DNA from: an uncultured Eubacteriales bacterium
GTDB taxonomy: Bacteria; Bacillota; Clostridia; Oscillospirales; CAG-272
Direction: 5' to 3'
Assembly (NCBI GenBank): GCA_934526185.1
Contig: CAKTAA010000016.1
Location: forward strand, 1 to 37,032
DNA: 37,032 nucleotides
Position numbers and translations under genes: made by a program
Notes under the pieces: model-generated
Database searches by the model: none
What the model was told of the DNA's origin: nothing
The model's input: the letters and a program-made list of their open reading frames with translations, nothing else
Part shown: piece by piece, positions 1 to 7,555 of the stretch
How the letters are laid out: the number at the start of each line of letters is the position of its first letter
Numbering within the stretch: the first letter of the stretch is position 1

Positions 1-100
1 TGACTGAACTACGAAAAACTTGACGTTTTTCCGTAGTTCGGATTTCCGTAGTTCGGATTTCCGTAGTTCGGATTTTCGTAGTTCGGATTTTCGTCATTCT
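1..100. repeat. Short tandem repeats at the left window end
   Basis: Bases 1-24 hold one copy of the 20-bp unit ACTGAACTACGAAAAACTTG that is tandemly repeated at the right end of the window. Bases 31-90 then hold four 15-bp units of the type CCGTAGTTCGGATTT, which carry the reverse complement of the same GAACTACG core. The two blocks face each other, so GAACTACG-AAAAC and GTTTTT-CGTAGTTC (about 7-38) can form a hairpin. No coding sense is seen. Confidence 0.85.
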
Positions 101-188
101 GAGAAACTCCCGCACGATTTGTATTTAGTACAGAGTTCAATCCAAGAGCAAGTTTCCCAGCGAAGCCGTTAACTTGTAGACTGAGCTT
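101..188 (-). repeat. Modular hairpin repeat, copy R1 (partial)
   Basis: Read on the minus strand this is module H2 (CAAGTT arms, here degenerate), the conserved linker (GGATTGAACTCTGTACT...ATACAAA) and the GTGCGGGAGTTTC start of module H3. It then runs into the 15-bp tandem repeats instead of the usual closing hairpins. It lies beyond the rpsR terminator, so it is probably not part of that transcript. Confidence 0.75.
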
Positions 189-212
189 AAACCATACCCG
201 AGCTGTTTTTGC

Positions 213-262
213 GGCAAAAAAAATCAAAATCCTCCCGCCGCACAGGTGCAGGCAGGAGGAAT
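213..262 (-). terminator. Rho-independent terminator of the rpsF-ssb-rpsR operon
   Basis: Arms TCCTCCCGCC (230-239) and GGCAGGAGGA (251-260) form a strong stem. On the minus strand it is followed by TTTTGATTTTTTTT (216-229). It lies about 155 nt beyond the rpsR stop; the stretch between (263-416) shows no convincing gene. Confidence 0.85.
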
Positions 263-416
263 TTTCATGCAGTTTGATGGAAGCATATGAGAACAGCAGG
301 CGCTTGTCCGTCCGCCTCAGGCGCCGGTATGCCGTCTGCAGCCGTCCCCGGTTATATGTGACAAAAAGCACTGCATCTCATACAGCCCGCACGCACTGTT
401 TTCCGGAATACCGGAA

Positions 417-674
417 TCAGTCGCTGATGTAGGGCAGCAGCGCGACCTGACGGGCACGCTTAATCGCAATGGTCAGCTCACGCTGATGCTTTGCGCAGGT
501 ACCGGTAATCCGGCGGGGAAGAATCTTCGCGCGCTCGCTGATATATTTTCTCAGACGCGGAACATCCTTATAATCGATCGAAACAGCCTTGTCTGCGCAG
601 AACTGACAAACCTTTCTTTTCTTGCGGCTGCCGCCGCGCATGGGCCTTTGCGTATCTCTCGCTTCTTTTTCCAT
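417..674 (-). CDS. rpsR: 30S ribosomal protein S18
   Basis: S18 sits on the platform of the 30S subunit next to S6. The 85-residue product has the family core (IDYKDVPRLRKYISERAKILPRRITGT) followed by KRARQVALLPY at the C-terminus, the usual length. The start is set by AAAGGAG about 11 nt upstream of ATG at 674. Cys23, Cys26, Cys60 and His63 form a CxxC...CxxH set, so this looks like the zinc-binding (C+) type of S18 rather than the cysteine-poor type known from E. coli and Bacillus. It is the last gene of rpsF-ssb-rpsR, 29 nt after ssb, and is followed by an intrinsic terminator. Confidence 0.97.
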   Translation of the reverse strand: MEKEARDTQRPMRGGSRKKRKVCQFCADKAVSIDYKDVPRLRKYISERAKILPRRITGTCAKHQRELTIAIKRARQVALLPYISD

Positions 675-703
675 GTTTAAATCTTCACTCCTTTAACAAT
701 CAT

Positions 704-1162
704 TCAAAACGGCAGATCGTCGTCCTCGGCAACTTCCTCAAAGTTGGGCGCGCTCGCAAAGGAGCTGCCGTATGCCGGCTCCTGGTCGGCGGGCGGTGTG
801 TACTGATGAGCGGGAGCGGGAGCCCCCTGCGCATCCGACTTGCGTTCCACAAAGGTCGCCTCGTCTGCGACCACCTCCGTCACGTAACGCTTATTGCCCT
901 GCTGATCGGTATAGCTGCGAGTCTGTATGGAACCGCAGATGCAGATGGCATTTCCCTTGCGGAAGAACCGGCTGATAAACTCCGCCGTGCTCCGCCATGC
1001 GACGATATTGATAAAATCAGACTGCGGCTGCTCGCCCTGACGGGTGAAGCGCCGCGTCACGCCGATGGAAAACGAGGTAACAGGGATGCCGTTAGCCGTC
1101 TGCTTCAGTTCGGGATCTGCAGTGAGATGACCGATAAGGATCACCTTATTCAAGCTTGCCAT
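704..1162 (-). CDS. ssb: Single-stranded DNA-binding protein
   Basis: SSB coats single-stranded DNA during replication and repair and recruits partner proteins through its acidic tail. Residues 1 to about 110 form the OB fold (MASLNKVILIGHLTADPELK, then INIVAWR and GSIQTRSYTDQQG). A Pro/Ala-rich linker follows, and the protein ends in EDDDLPF, the canonical partner-binding tip. The length of 152 residues is normal. The start at 1162 has AAGGAGG 7 nt upstream. The gene lies between rpsF and rpsR with short gaps, the classic Firmicute arrangement. Confidence 0.97.
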   Translation of the reverse strand: MASLNKVILIGHLTADPELKQTANGIPVTSFSIGVTRRFTRQGEQPQSDFINIVAWRSTAEFISRFFRKGNAICICGSIQTRSYTDQQGNKRYVTEVVADEATFVERKSDAQGAPAPAHQYTPPADQEPAYGSSFASAPNFEEVAEDDDLPF

Positions 1163-1190
1163 GCCATAACCTCCTTTTCAGTTTTGCGTC

Positions 1191-1484
1191 TCAGACGCTT
1201 GTCGTCATGGAACGCATAATGCCGTCGGTAATGTTGAACACGCGCTCAAGCTCAGCAACGAATTCCGCACCGCTTTTAAAGCTGATGAGAACGTAATAGC
1301 CCTCATTCAGGTCGTTTATCGGATACGCAAGCCTGCGCTTGCCCCATTCGTTCACGGCGCTGACTTCGGCTGCGTGCTCTTCGATCAGCGTTTTGAATTT
1401 TTCCACAATGGCCTTTGTCTCCTCCTCGGAAAGCTGAGGATTGATAATGAACATTGTTTCGTAGGAATGGATCACTTTTTCCAT
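1191..1484 (-). CDS. rpsF: 30S ribosomal protein S6
   Basis: S6 pairs with S18 on the 30S platform. The 97-residue product starts MEKVIHSYETMFIINPQLSEEE, and contains AVNEWGKRRLAYPI and EGYYVLISF, all S6 signatures. An in-frame ATG five codons upstream (1499) overlaps the ribosome binding site itself, so the start is placed at 1484, where GAGGAGG lies about 6 nt upstream. First gene of the rpsF-ssb-rpsR operon, transcribed from the promoter at 1575-1603. Confidence 0.96.
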   Translation of the reverse strand: MEKVIHSYETMFIINPQLSEEETKAIVEKFKTLIEEHAAEVSAVNEWGKRRLAYPINDLNEGYYVLISFKSGAEFVAELERVFNITDGIMRSMTTSV

Positions 1485-1568
1485 ATTGCACCTCCTCATG
1501 GACGTTAGTCCGCGGCTTCTGCCGCGGCAAGGATGGCAGCGCGGCGTCTGCAGACGTCCGCGGCTGAT
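1485..1568 (-). promoter_or_regulatory. Structured 5' leader of rpsF
   Basis: Between the predicted start point (about 1568) and the rpsF start, the transcript can form two GC-rich stems. One is CAG-CGCGG with CCGCG-CTG enclosing the palindrome CGTCTGCAGACG. The other is CCGCGGC / GCCGCGG, close to the ribosome binding site. In many Firmicutes an S6:S18-binding leader autoregulates rpsF; the position fits that, but I have not matched its consensus, so the regulatory role is inference. Confidence 0.5.
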
Positions 1569-1574
1569 TTTTAT

Positions 1575-1603
1575 ATTTTACCACAGAACTTCGGTTTTGT
1601 CAA
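1575..1603 (-). promoter_or_regulatory. Sigma-A promoter of rpsF-ssb-rpsR
   Basis: On the minus strand, -35 TTGACA (1598-1603), 17-bp spacer, -10 TAAAAT (1575-1580). Near-consensus. Confidence 0.85.
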
Positions 1604-1630
1604 GATACATTGGTGAGTTTTTCCGGCTTC

Positions 1631-1893
1631 TGACGCAACAAGCTGCATTGACGCAACAAGTTGCGTCTGCTCCGAAGGATGGCGGCGGCGTCATGCTGTC
1701 GCGTCATTCAGTTTGCTTCGCATTCGCGGAACAAAATCAAACTGCCGCTCGGTTTAAGCTCAGTCTGCAAGTTTCCCGGATTCAATTCTGTACTCAATAC
1801 AAACCATGCGGGAGTTTTGCGCCTTCAAGGCGCGAAATCTCTTAGACTGAACGCATCCGACGGAGCTTTGCTCCGTGACGCGTTCAGTCATTT
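1631..1893 (+). repeat. Modular hairpin repeat, copy R2
   Basis: It opens with a private hairpin GACGCAAC/GTTGCGTC (1650-1667). Partial H5 and H6 modules (CGTCATGCTGTCGCGTCATT, AATCAAACTG) and a shortened H2 follow. Then come the linker (TTCTGTACTCAATACAAACC), an H3 whose tip is TTGCGCC/GGCGCGAA, and an H4 with GACTGAACGC outer arms and an inner GGAGC/GCTCC stem, where other copies have GGAAC/GTTCC. It lies between the divergent rpsF and phosphatase promoters, so neither promoter transcribes it. Confidence 0.8.
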
Positions 1894-1919
1894 TCCCAGA
1901 ATTTTTGTTTTTCTATCTC

Positions 1920-1947
1920 TTGACAATTTGTTCATATATGGTACAAT
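1920..1947 (+). promoter_or_regulatory. Sigma-A promoter of the SLH phosphatase
   Basis: -35 TTGACA (1920-1925), 16-bp spacer, -10 TACAAT (1942-1947). It gives a leader of about 75 nt before the ATG at 2028. Confidence 0.8.
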
Positions 1948-2027
1948 ATAATTAATAAAAAAGAAAGGAGCTTTTTCCGCGCGCCCGATGACTACAAAAA
2001 ATAACAGCCGCGGAAAGAATTGAAATC

Positions 2028-3911
2028 ATGAAAAAATGCAGATGGATCGGCATACTGTTGGCCCTCGTCATGACAGCAGCCGTTTTTGCCGTACCGTCCA
2101 CAGCCGCCGGCCTACCGTTCAGCGACGTAGAAGAGGAGAGCTGGTATTACGAGTATGTCGGCTATGTGTACGAAAACGGGCTGTTCAGCGGAACCTCCGG
2201 CACAACCTTCGAGCCAGATACGCTGATGACGCGCGCCATGTTCGTACAGCTTATGGCCAATTTCGACGGCGCGGATCTCAAAGCCTATACGGAAACGCCC
2301 TTTGAGGATGTGGAGGATGGCTCCTGGTATGAAAGCGCCGTTGCCTGGGCCGCTGAAAACAAGGTTGTCAATGGCACCTCCGAGAGTACCTTCAATCCGG
2401 GCGATCCCATCACCCGTGAGCAGATGTGCCAGCTCCTTCTCAACTATACCGCCTATGCGGAAATTACGCTGAACGAAACAGCGGAGGAAAAGTCCTTTGC
2501 AGACGCTGCGGACATCAGCGGCTGGGCAGTGAATGCGGTCAGCTCCTGCCAGAAAGCGGAGATCGTCTCCGGCAAGGACGGAAACCGCTTTGATCCGCAG
2601 GGTACCGCCTCCCGCGCCGAGGCCGCTACACTGCTCACCAACTTCCATAAGCTTTATGCAATAGATGCAAATCTATCCATCGGAGACTTCGTCATTGTCT
2701 ATCCGGCGGAGGGAACGGTGTATGAGCAGTACGCCGCAGAGCTGCTGGAAAGCGCGCTGGAAAAGCAATTTGAAGTCGACATGAAGGTCGTCGCAGACAG
2801 CGAGGAGGCTGTCCGGTGTGAAATTCTGGTGGGCGAAACCAACCGGGATGTGGAGCTTCCCGCGGAAAAGGAAGAACCCGCGTATTACCTGTACCGTCAG
2901 GGAAACAAAATCATTTGCACAGGAGACGGCAGCTACGTCTGCGCAGCGGCGGGCGACCTTTCCCGCGCGGCGGACGATCTTTGTGAACTGTCCAAAACGG
3001 CTGAAGCAATGACGCCTGTTTTTGAAAAAGCTGACAATATCATCATGATGATAGGCGACGGCATGGGCAAGCTGCACGTAAAGGCGGCGGAAACGCAGTG
3101 GGCAAAGAAGGATTATCCGCAGTACGGCGGAACCCGCACGTTCGCAGGCCGGGATCTCGCCTATGTTTCCTCCGTTGCCACTTGGAGCAATGATTCCTCT
3201 GTAACAGACAGCGCGGCCTCCGGCACGGCGCTCTCCTCCGGCTACAAAACCAACAACGGTGTCGTCGGCCTCGATCCGGACGGCGTCAGCCGCCAGAATA
3301 TCCGGGAGCTTGCCGCCTCCAAGGGCGCGAAAACCGGTGTTCTGACCACAGAAGTCATAACGGGCGCAACGCCGGCTGCCTTTACCGCTCACGTAGCGGA
3401 CCGCGGCATGTCGGCAGAGATTCTCGAGCAGCAGGCCGCACTGGATATCGATTATATCAAGGGCATGTCGAGCGGCCCGCACCCGATGACCAATAACGAT
3501 CTGCTCAACAACGTAAAAGAGGCGCTGGGCATTTTAAGCGAGGGAGACCGCTTCTTCTTCATGATAGAGGAGGCCTACACCGATAAGGAATCCCACAGCA
3601 ACGACATGACCTTTATGCTGAACGCAATGGATCGCTTTGACCGTTCCATCCGCTACGCGCTGGCCTTTACCATGTTTGACAGGGAAACTGTGCTGCTGAT
3701 CACGGCCGACCACGAAACAGGCGGCATTCAGGAAAACGAAGACGGCACTTTCTCCTTTACCACAAACGAACATACCGGCAGCCAGGTGTATCTCTTTGCT
3801 GTCGGCGCCGGAACGGAAATTTTTGACGGCAAAATGATCGACAATACGGCCATACCGAAATTTATGGCTGCCACCTACGGCGTCGAGAATTTCGGAGAAT
3901 ACAGCGAATAA
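2028..3911 (+). CDS. SLH-domain cell-surface alkaline phosphatase
   Basis: Predicted secreted phosphomonoesterase held on the cell wall. A signal peptide (residues 1-27, ending PSTAAG) is followed by three SLH domains (about 30-83, 90-143, 155-210). A 110-residue spacer domain (about 215-325) and an alkaline phosphatase domain (333-627) follow. Visible catalytic and metal-site motifs are IGDGMG (Asp344), VTDSAASG (nucleophile Ser395), YTDKESH (Asp519, His523), TADHETGG (Asp561, His562) and EHTG (His582). The stretch around 475-500 is shorter than in typical family members. GGAAAG precedes the ATG. It is monocistronic, with its own promoter and terminator, and is one of only two plus-strand genes. 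I do not recognise the spacer domain. Confidence 0.93.
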   Translation: MKKCRWIGILLALVMTAAVFAVPSTAAGLPFSDVEEESWYYEYVGYVYENGLFSGTSGTTFEPDTLMTRAMFVQLMANFDGADLKAYTETPFEDVEDGSWYESAVAWAAENKVVNGTSESTFNPGDPITREQMCQLLLNYTAYAEITLNETAEEKSFADAADISGWAVNAVSSCQKAEIVSGKDGNRFDPQGTASRAEAATLLTNFHKLYAIDANLSIGDFVIVYPAEGTVYEQYAAELLESALEKQFEVDMKVVADSEEAVRCEILVGETNRDVELPAEKEEPAYYLYRQGNKIICTGDGSYVCAAAGDLSRAADDLCELSKTAEAMTPVFEKADNIIMMIGDGMGKLHVKAAETQWAKKDYPQYGGTRTFAGRDLAYVSSVATWSNDSSVTDSAASGTALSSGYKTNNGVVGLDPDGVSRQNIRELAASKGAKTGVLTTEVITGATPAAFTAHVADRGMSAEILEQQAALDIDYIKGMSSGPHPMTNNDLLNNVKEALGILSEGDRFFFMIEEAYTDKESHSNDMTFMLNAMDRFDRSIRYALAFTMFDRETVLLITADHETGGIQENEDGTFSFTTNEHTGSQVYLFAVGAGTEIFDGKMIDNTAIPKFMAATYGVENFGEYSE

Positions 3912-3948
3912 AGGGCACAGGTCTAAATCCCAAACAATAAACAAAGAG

Positions 3949-3979
3949 CCGGCTCCCCTTTCTTGGGGAGCCGGTTTCT
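3949..3979. terminator. Bidirectional terminator between phosphatase and ylbJ
   Basis: Arms CCGGCTCCCC (3949-3958) and GGGGAGCCGG (3965-3974), loop of 6. On plus it is followed by TTTCT; on minus by CTCTTTGTTTATTGTTT. It can therefore end both convergent genes. Confidence 0.85.
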
Positions 3980-4034
3980 ACTGTTCTCCGAAAAAAGACA
4001 GACAAATGCTTTCCCGCGGCATTCCCTTTGAGCA

Positions 4035-5036
4035 TCACCGAAAGAGCAGAACGGCAAAGACCGTGAACAGAGCGGTCAGAAGCCCGCACAGAAGCTTCTG
4101 CACAAAGTAGCGCCGCATGCGAAGCCCGGCCTCCGCCGCAAAATACATCACCTGAAGATGCACGCAGAGCCCTGCCCACCCCACAAGGAAGGCGGAGACG
4201 GCCAGAAACGGAAGGGAGAGATCGCCGACCGATGCTGCAAGGCCGCTTGTGACTTCAAGGAATCCGGAAAAAAGGCCGCGGAGCGCCGGAGGAACCGCTT
4301 CCGCCGCAAAACCGAGAAAGGTCCGGAGCGTCGTTTGCAGAACTGTGAAAAAAACCACGAAACCGCAGACTGTCAGCAGATTCTGCGCGCTGCCGGAAAT
4401 GACGCGGGCAATCTCGCCAAAACGAAATACGCAGAAGGAAGTGGAAACGGCCTGAAATCTGTTTTTTCCGAGCCACAGCCGTTTGCAGAGCATGCCGCAG
4501 GCCAGCGCCGCCAGCGCTTCCGCTGCCCAGAAAAGGAAGCCCAGACCGGCATCGCCCCAAAGCCGCGCCCCCAGATAGCCGCAAAGAAAGGCCGGACCTG
4601 TATTGTTGCAGAGCCCGAGCGCAAATTCCGCCTCATTTTTTTCAATCTGTCGGCTCTGATACAGGGAAATGACGCTGACGGCGCCGACGGGGAAACCGGA
4701 AATCAGGCCCACAAGAAAGGCGGCGGAGGTCGGAGGCGAAAAGCCGAGCAGACGGGCAAGCGGCGCGGCTGTAATTTTTCCGGCGGAGCGGCAAAGACCG
4801 GAAGCGGAGGCAACGCCAGCAATGACCATGAAGGGAAAGAGCGCCGGAATGACAGAGGATACGCACAGGGAAAGTCCCTCCGAAACGCCCATGGCGGCAA
4901 CGGCGGGCGCCTTGAGAAAAAGGATGCCCAGAATAACGAGCGCGCCCCAGACAAAATAGAGGCGAAGAGCCGCAAATTGTTTTCGGATGCCGGAAAATTT
5001 GGTATGGATTTGTTTTATCTCACTCACCTGCCGCAT
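4035..5036 (-). CDS. ylbJ: Sporulation integral membrane protein YlbJ
   Basis: YlbJ is a mother-cell sporulation membrane protein with a nucleoside-recognition (Gate) fold, needed for spore resistance; its transported substrate is not settled. The product is hydrophobic throughout, with several membrane segments. Typical motifs are SSVIPALFPFMVIAG, FLVGLISGFPVGAVSV and ALGLCNNTGPAFLCGYLG. The frame stays open upstream to 5240, but that would overlap divergent yqfC, so the start MRQVSEIKQ at 5036 is chosen (333 residues); its ribosome binding site is weak. The divergent pairing with yqfC fits a shared sporulation role. Exact start uncertain. Confidence 0.85.
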   Translation of the reverse strand: MRQVSEIKQIHTKFSGIRKQFAALRLYFVWGALVILGILFLKAPAVAAMGVSEGLSLCVSSVIPALFPFMVIAGVASASGLCRSAGKITAAPLARLLGFSPPTSAAFLVGLISGFPVGAVSVISLYQSRQIEKNEAEFALGLCNNTGPAFLCGYLGARLWGDAGLGFLFWAAEALAALACGMLCKRLWLGKNRFQAVSTSFCVFRFGEIARVISGSAQNLLTVCGFVVFFTVLQTTLRTFLGFAAEAVPPALRGLFSGFLEVTSGLAASVGDLSLPFLAVSAFLVGWAGLCVHLQVMYFAAEAGLRMRRYFVQKLLCGLLTALFTVFAVLLFR

Positions 5037-5088
5037 AGAAATAGAGTATCCCCATTTACTATATTGGAGAAGCAAAGGAGATATGACA

Positions 5089-5463
5089 ATGGCAAGGGAA
5101 GAGAGACTCAGAAAATACACAGCGGAAACGGCAGCGCGCGGAGACGGATTGGAAAAAAAACAGGCTGCGGGAAAAAAGCGAAAGCGCCGCGCGGCGCTGC
5201 ACGAAATACTGGATATGCCGTCAAATGCACTGTACAGCATTCCGTATATGGAAATCCGCGGAAACAGGGAGCTGACGCTGGGCGGTTATATCGGCCTTGT
5301 CCGTTATGATACGGAGGAAATTGTATTAAGGCTGAACGATAATTCTCAGCTTACGGTAAACGGAACAGACATGCAGCTCGGCGTCATCGCGGGAAACGTG
5401 CTGAAAATTACAGGCAATTTTTCGTCCGTACTGTTCGGAAAAAAGGAGAAACAGCGCTCATAG
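5089..5463 (+). CDS. yqfC: Sporulation protein YqfC (YabP family)
   Basis: Member of the YabP/YqfC family of small sporulation proteins expressed in the mother cell. The first 40 residues are very basic (KKQAAGKKRKRR). They are followed by the conserved core (LDMPSNALYSIPYMEIRGNR, then YDTEEIVLRLND and GNVLKITGNF). The ORF has ATG at 5083 and 5089; AAAGGAG ends at 5080, so the second ATG, 8 nt away, is preferred (124 residues). Downstream yqfD, the usual partner, is missing here; the next gene is convergent. Divergent from ylbJ with only about 50 nt between starts. Confidence 0.88.
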   Translation: MAREERLRKYTAETAARGDGLEKKQAAGKKRKRRAALHEILDMPSNALYSIPYMEIRGNRELTLGGYIGLVRYDTEEIVLRLNDNSQLTVNGTDMQLGVIAGNVLKITGNFSSVLFGKKEKQRS

Positions 5464-5501
5464 CGGACACGCATCTCTTGCCGCTTGCCTGACGTTTGCC
5501 G

Positions 5502-5804
5502 TTACTGCTGCGCAAGGATGCGCTCTCCTCCCGCCGTATACGGCAGAAAGACCGCCGCCTTTTTGATAAGACTCCTGTAAATTTCCGCCGTTTTCTCTAT
5601 CGGACTCTTTTCAATTTGAAACACCTGTCCCAGAAAGACGACTCTTATGCAGGAGATTTGATTTTCAACGGAAAAAACGTCCCTGGAGCCAATCACCGGC
5701 AGTGCGCACAGGCACACCGCCAGCAGCACTGCCGCACCGATCGCCGCAGGCTTTTTCCTCCGGATTTCTTTTTCCGCATTTCTTCTGTTTTCCGCATGTC
5801 CCAT
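5502..5804 (-). CDS. Small membrane protein of unknown function
   Basis: I do not recognise this 100-residue protein. A basic N-terminus (about 22 residues, KEIRRKK) precedes one hydrophobic segment (about 23-39), then a polar C-terminal part (FSVENQISCIRVVFLGQVFQ...). It is probably a single-pass membrane or signal-anchored protein with the C-terminus outside. AAAGGAG lies about 10 nt upstream of ATG at 5804; the longer open frame to 5921 runs into repeat R3 and is not used. It lies downstream of spoIIP on the same strand, so a sporulation link is possible but only by position. Confidence 0.6.
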   Translation of the reverse strand: MGHAENRRNAEKEIRRKKPAAIGAAVLLAVCLCALPVIGSRDVFSVENQISCIRVVFLGQVFQIEKSPIEKTAEIYRSLIKKAAVFLPYTAGGERILAQQ

Positions 5805-5829
5805 CGTTTTATCTCTCCTTTCTATTACT

Positions 5830-6065
5830 GACCAGTTTCGCATACGCGGAAGGGGCGCCGTCCTATATGGCACGTAAAAAGCAAACTGAATGACGCGACA
5901 GCATGACGCTGTCGCCGTCATTCGGATTAGACTGAGCTCTGCTCAGTCAACTGAGCTTCGCTCAGTCATTTGTACAGAGTTCAATCCAAGAGCAAGTTTT
6001 CCGGCAAAGCCGGGAAACTTGTAGACTGAACGATGACGGAACAAAGTTTCGTCATCGTTCAGTCA
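5830..6065 (-). repeat. Modular hairpin repeat, copy R3
   Basis: Reverse orientation. On plus order: H6 remnant (GGCGCC/GGCAC arms), H5 (5889-5922, CGACAGC/GCTGTCG), two H1 hairpins (5930-5948 and 5950-5967), the linker, H2 (5993-6021, CCGGC-AAA-GCCGG tip), and H4 (6024-6064) with a 19-bp stem containing one G-T pair. The H4 outer arm overlaps the spoIIP stop codon (6063-6065). The other end stops about 10 nt before the ribosome binding site of the next gene. Confidence 0.85.
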
Positions 6066-7523
6066 GTCCCCCAGAATCAGCTCCGCTATGGCACCCGCCA
6101 GATGCTCCCCCGCGCGCTTCGCTTCCGCAAGCGTATTTCCGCAGGAGCCGACCTCAAACAGCAGCGAACCGTTTGCAAACTTCTGATTGAACGCGGCTGC
6201 GCGGATGTTCAACGGCCGTGCGAGCCGTATGTAATCGGTGTTAAGCTTGTACTGCAGATGCACTCCCACCGTGAGATTGTCCTCCCAAAACGGAAAATTT
6301 GCTCCGCCGGCGTTGGTTCCGGCCAATATCATTACCTGCGCGCAGCTTTGTCCCTCTGCCAGCGTCACCGGCCTTATGCGGTCTCCGTTTTCCCGGATGA
6401 TAGCGTCTCTGTGTACGTCGAACACATACCGTATCGTCGGATACTCCTTCAGATACGCCTGTATCTGGGCCGCCGCATTGACATAGGAGCTGGTATATGA
6501 TTCTTCGTCGAACATCGTCTCACAGTGCAGCGTGGGAATGCCTGCCTCCTTTAGCACCGCTGTCATGGCTGCACCGACAGCGACAACATTTTCAGTGATG
6601 TCTGTAGAACGCGGCGCGTCGCTCTCCTCCGTGAAATAAACCGCTCCTGCATCCGCGTAGGCCTCTGTCCCGTGCGTATGCAGTATCAGCACAACCGGAG
6701 CATCCTCCTCGGAGGGTACGTAGGGCTCAATTGGATAGTCGCGGCTCAGATAGGTCTGAAGATCCAGATCCAGGCCGCTGTAATTGCTCATCAGCAGCTC
6801 TCCCTCTGAGGGAGAACCGGATAAATCCATCGGCACAATGGGGTAGGCGCCTGCCGGAACGGCAGATCTGTCATAGCTGTACAGCTCTTCAAAGTCTATC
6901 AGCGGATCCTCCTTTTCCCCGCCGTCCGGCTCCACTCCTTCAATCGGCGTGTCTTCTGTTCCGTTCGGCAGAAACGGAGGCCGCACAAATGACAGATCTG
7001 TCGTGTCCTCCCGAAAAACCGATGCGGCCTCCGCTGAAGAGGAAAAATACACCCCTCTCCGCAGCACCTCGGCCGAAAGGGACAGCGGCTTTGAGACCTG
7101 AGCCGCGTCAGCGCTGAGCATCCTTTTGATTCCCCCGCTCTCTACCCACCGGAAGCCTGCAAACAGGGTGAGAGAAGTCACGCACACGCCCGATACGGAG
7201 ATAAGAAAAAACAGCAGAAAGGTTCGGTACAGGCGCCTGAATTTTTCGATCGCCGGATGCGACTGAAGGAGCTTTTCCTCCGCTGCCCTGCGTCCCTTTT
7301 CCGCGTTCTTTTTTTTATCCCTTTTTTTCCGGTTTGTCCTGTTTCCGCCGGCCTCATAGGGATTGCCGAACGCCGATCCGCCGGTTCCGGTGCGCTTCCC
7401 GCTTTCCTCCCCCGCGCTGCTGTATGTACTGCCGCTTCTGCTTTCTTTTTGTCTGTTCTTATCTCCTGACCGGCTTTTTGTACCAGTCTGCCGGCGCCGG
7501 AGCCGTTCCCCGATTCCGTTCAT
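6063..7523 (-). CDS. spoIIP: Stage II sporulation protein P (peptidoglycan hydrolase)
   Basis: SpoIIP is the amidase/endopeptidase of the DMP complex that thins septal peptidoglycan and drives engulfment of the forespore. The 486-residue protein has a catalytic C-terminal domain with HTHGTEAY (His282, His284), DVHRDA (His371, Asp373) and LLFEVGSCGNT (Glu457), all family signatures. A single membrane segment lies at about 101-123. The preceding ~100 residues are a very basic, Gly/Ser/Lys-rich cytoplasmic tail, long for the family. AAAGGA lies 13 nt upstream of the ATG. It follows gpr on the same strand, a common Clostridia pair, but here a terminator and repeat R4 separate them. Confidence 0.95.
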   Translation of the reverse strand: MNGIGERLRRRQTGTKSRSGDKNRQKESRSGSTYSSAGEESGKRTGTGGSAFGNPYEAGGNRTNRKKRDKKKNAEKGRRAAEEKLLQSHPAIEKFRRLYRTFLLFFLISVSGVCVTSLTLFAGFRWVESGGIKRMLSADAAQVSKPLSLSAEVLRRGVYFSSSAEAASVFREDTTDLSFVRPPFLPNGTEDTPIEGVEPDGGEKEDPLIDFEELYSYDRSAVPAGAYPIVPMDLSGSPSEGELLMSNYSGLDLDLQTYLSRDYPIEPYVPSEEDAPVVLILHTHGTEAYADAGAVYFTEESDAPRSTDITENVVAVGAAMTAVLKEAGIPTLHCETMFDEESYTSSYVNAAAQIQAYLKEYPTIRYVFDVHRDAIIRENGDRIRPVTLAEGQSCAQVMILAGTNAGGANFPFWEDNLTVGVHLQYKLNTDYIRLARPLNIRAAAFNQKFANGSLLFEVGSCGNTLAEAKRAGEHLAGAIAELILGD

Positions 7524-7555
7524 ACAATATAACCGTTCCTTTCTTTTGCTTCAAA

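Noticed and set aside
9..371. 120-residue minus-strand frame
   Set aside because: It runs through the terminator and tandem repeats and has no ribosome binding site.
1988..2023. 11-codon upstream frame in the phosphatase leader
   Set aside because: The nearest GGAG is about 17 nt away, too far for initiation, and the peptide has no attenuator-like features.
4158..5309. Long plus-strand frame opposite ylbJ
   Set aside because: A shadow of ylbJ: low-complexity, charged residues mirroring hydrophobic codons.
5993..6021. Noc-binding sites in module H2 (TTTCCC...GGGAAA)
   Set aside because: The two halves are separated by about 9 nt of loop, while the Noc site is contiguous ATTTCCCGGGAAAT. The layout fits a hairpin better.
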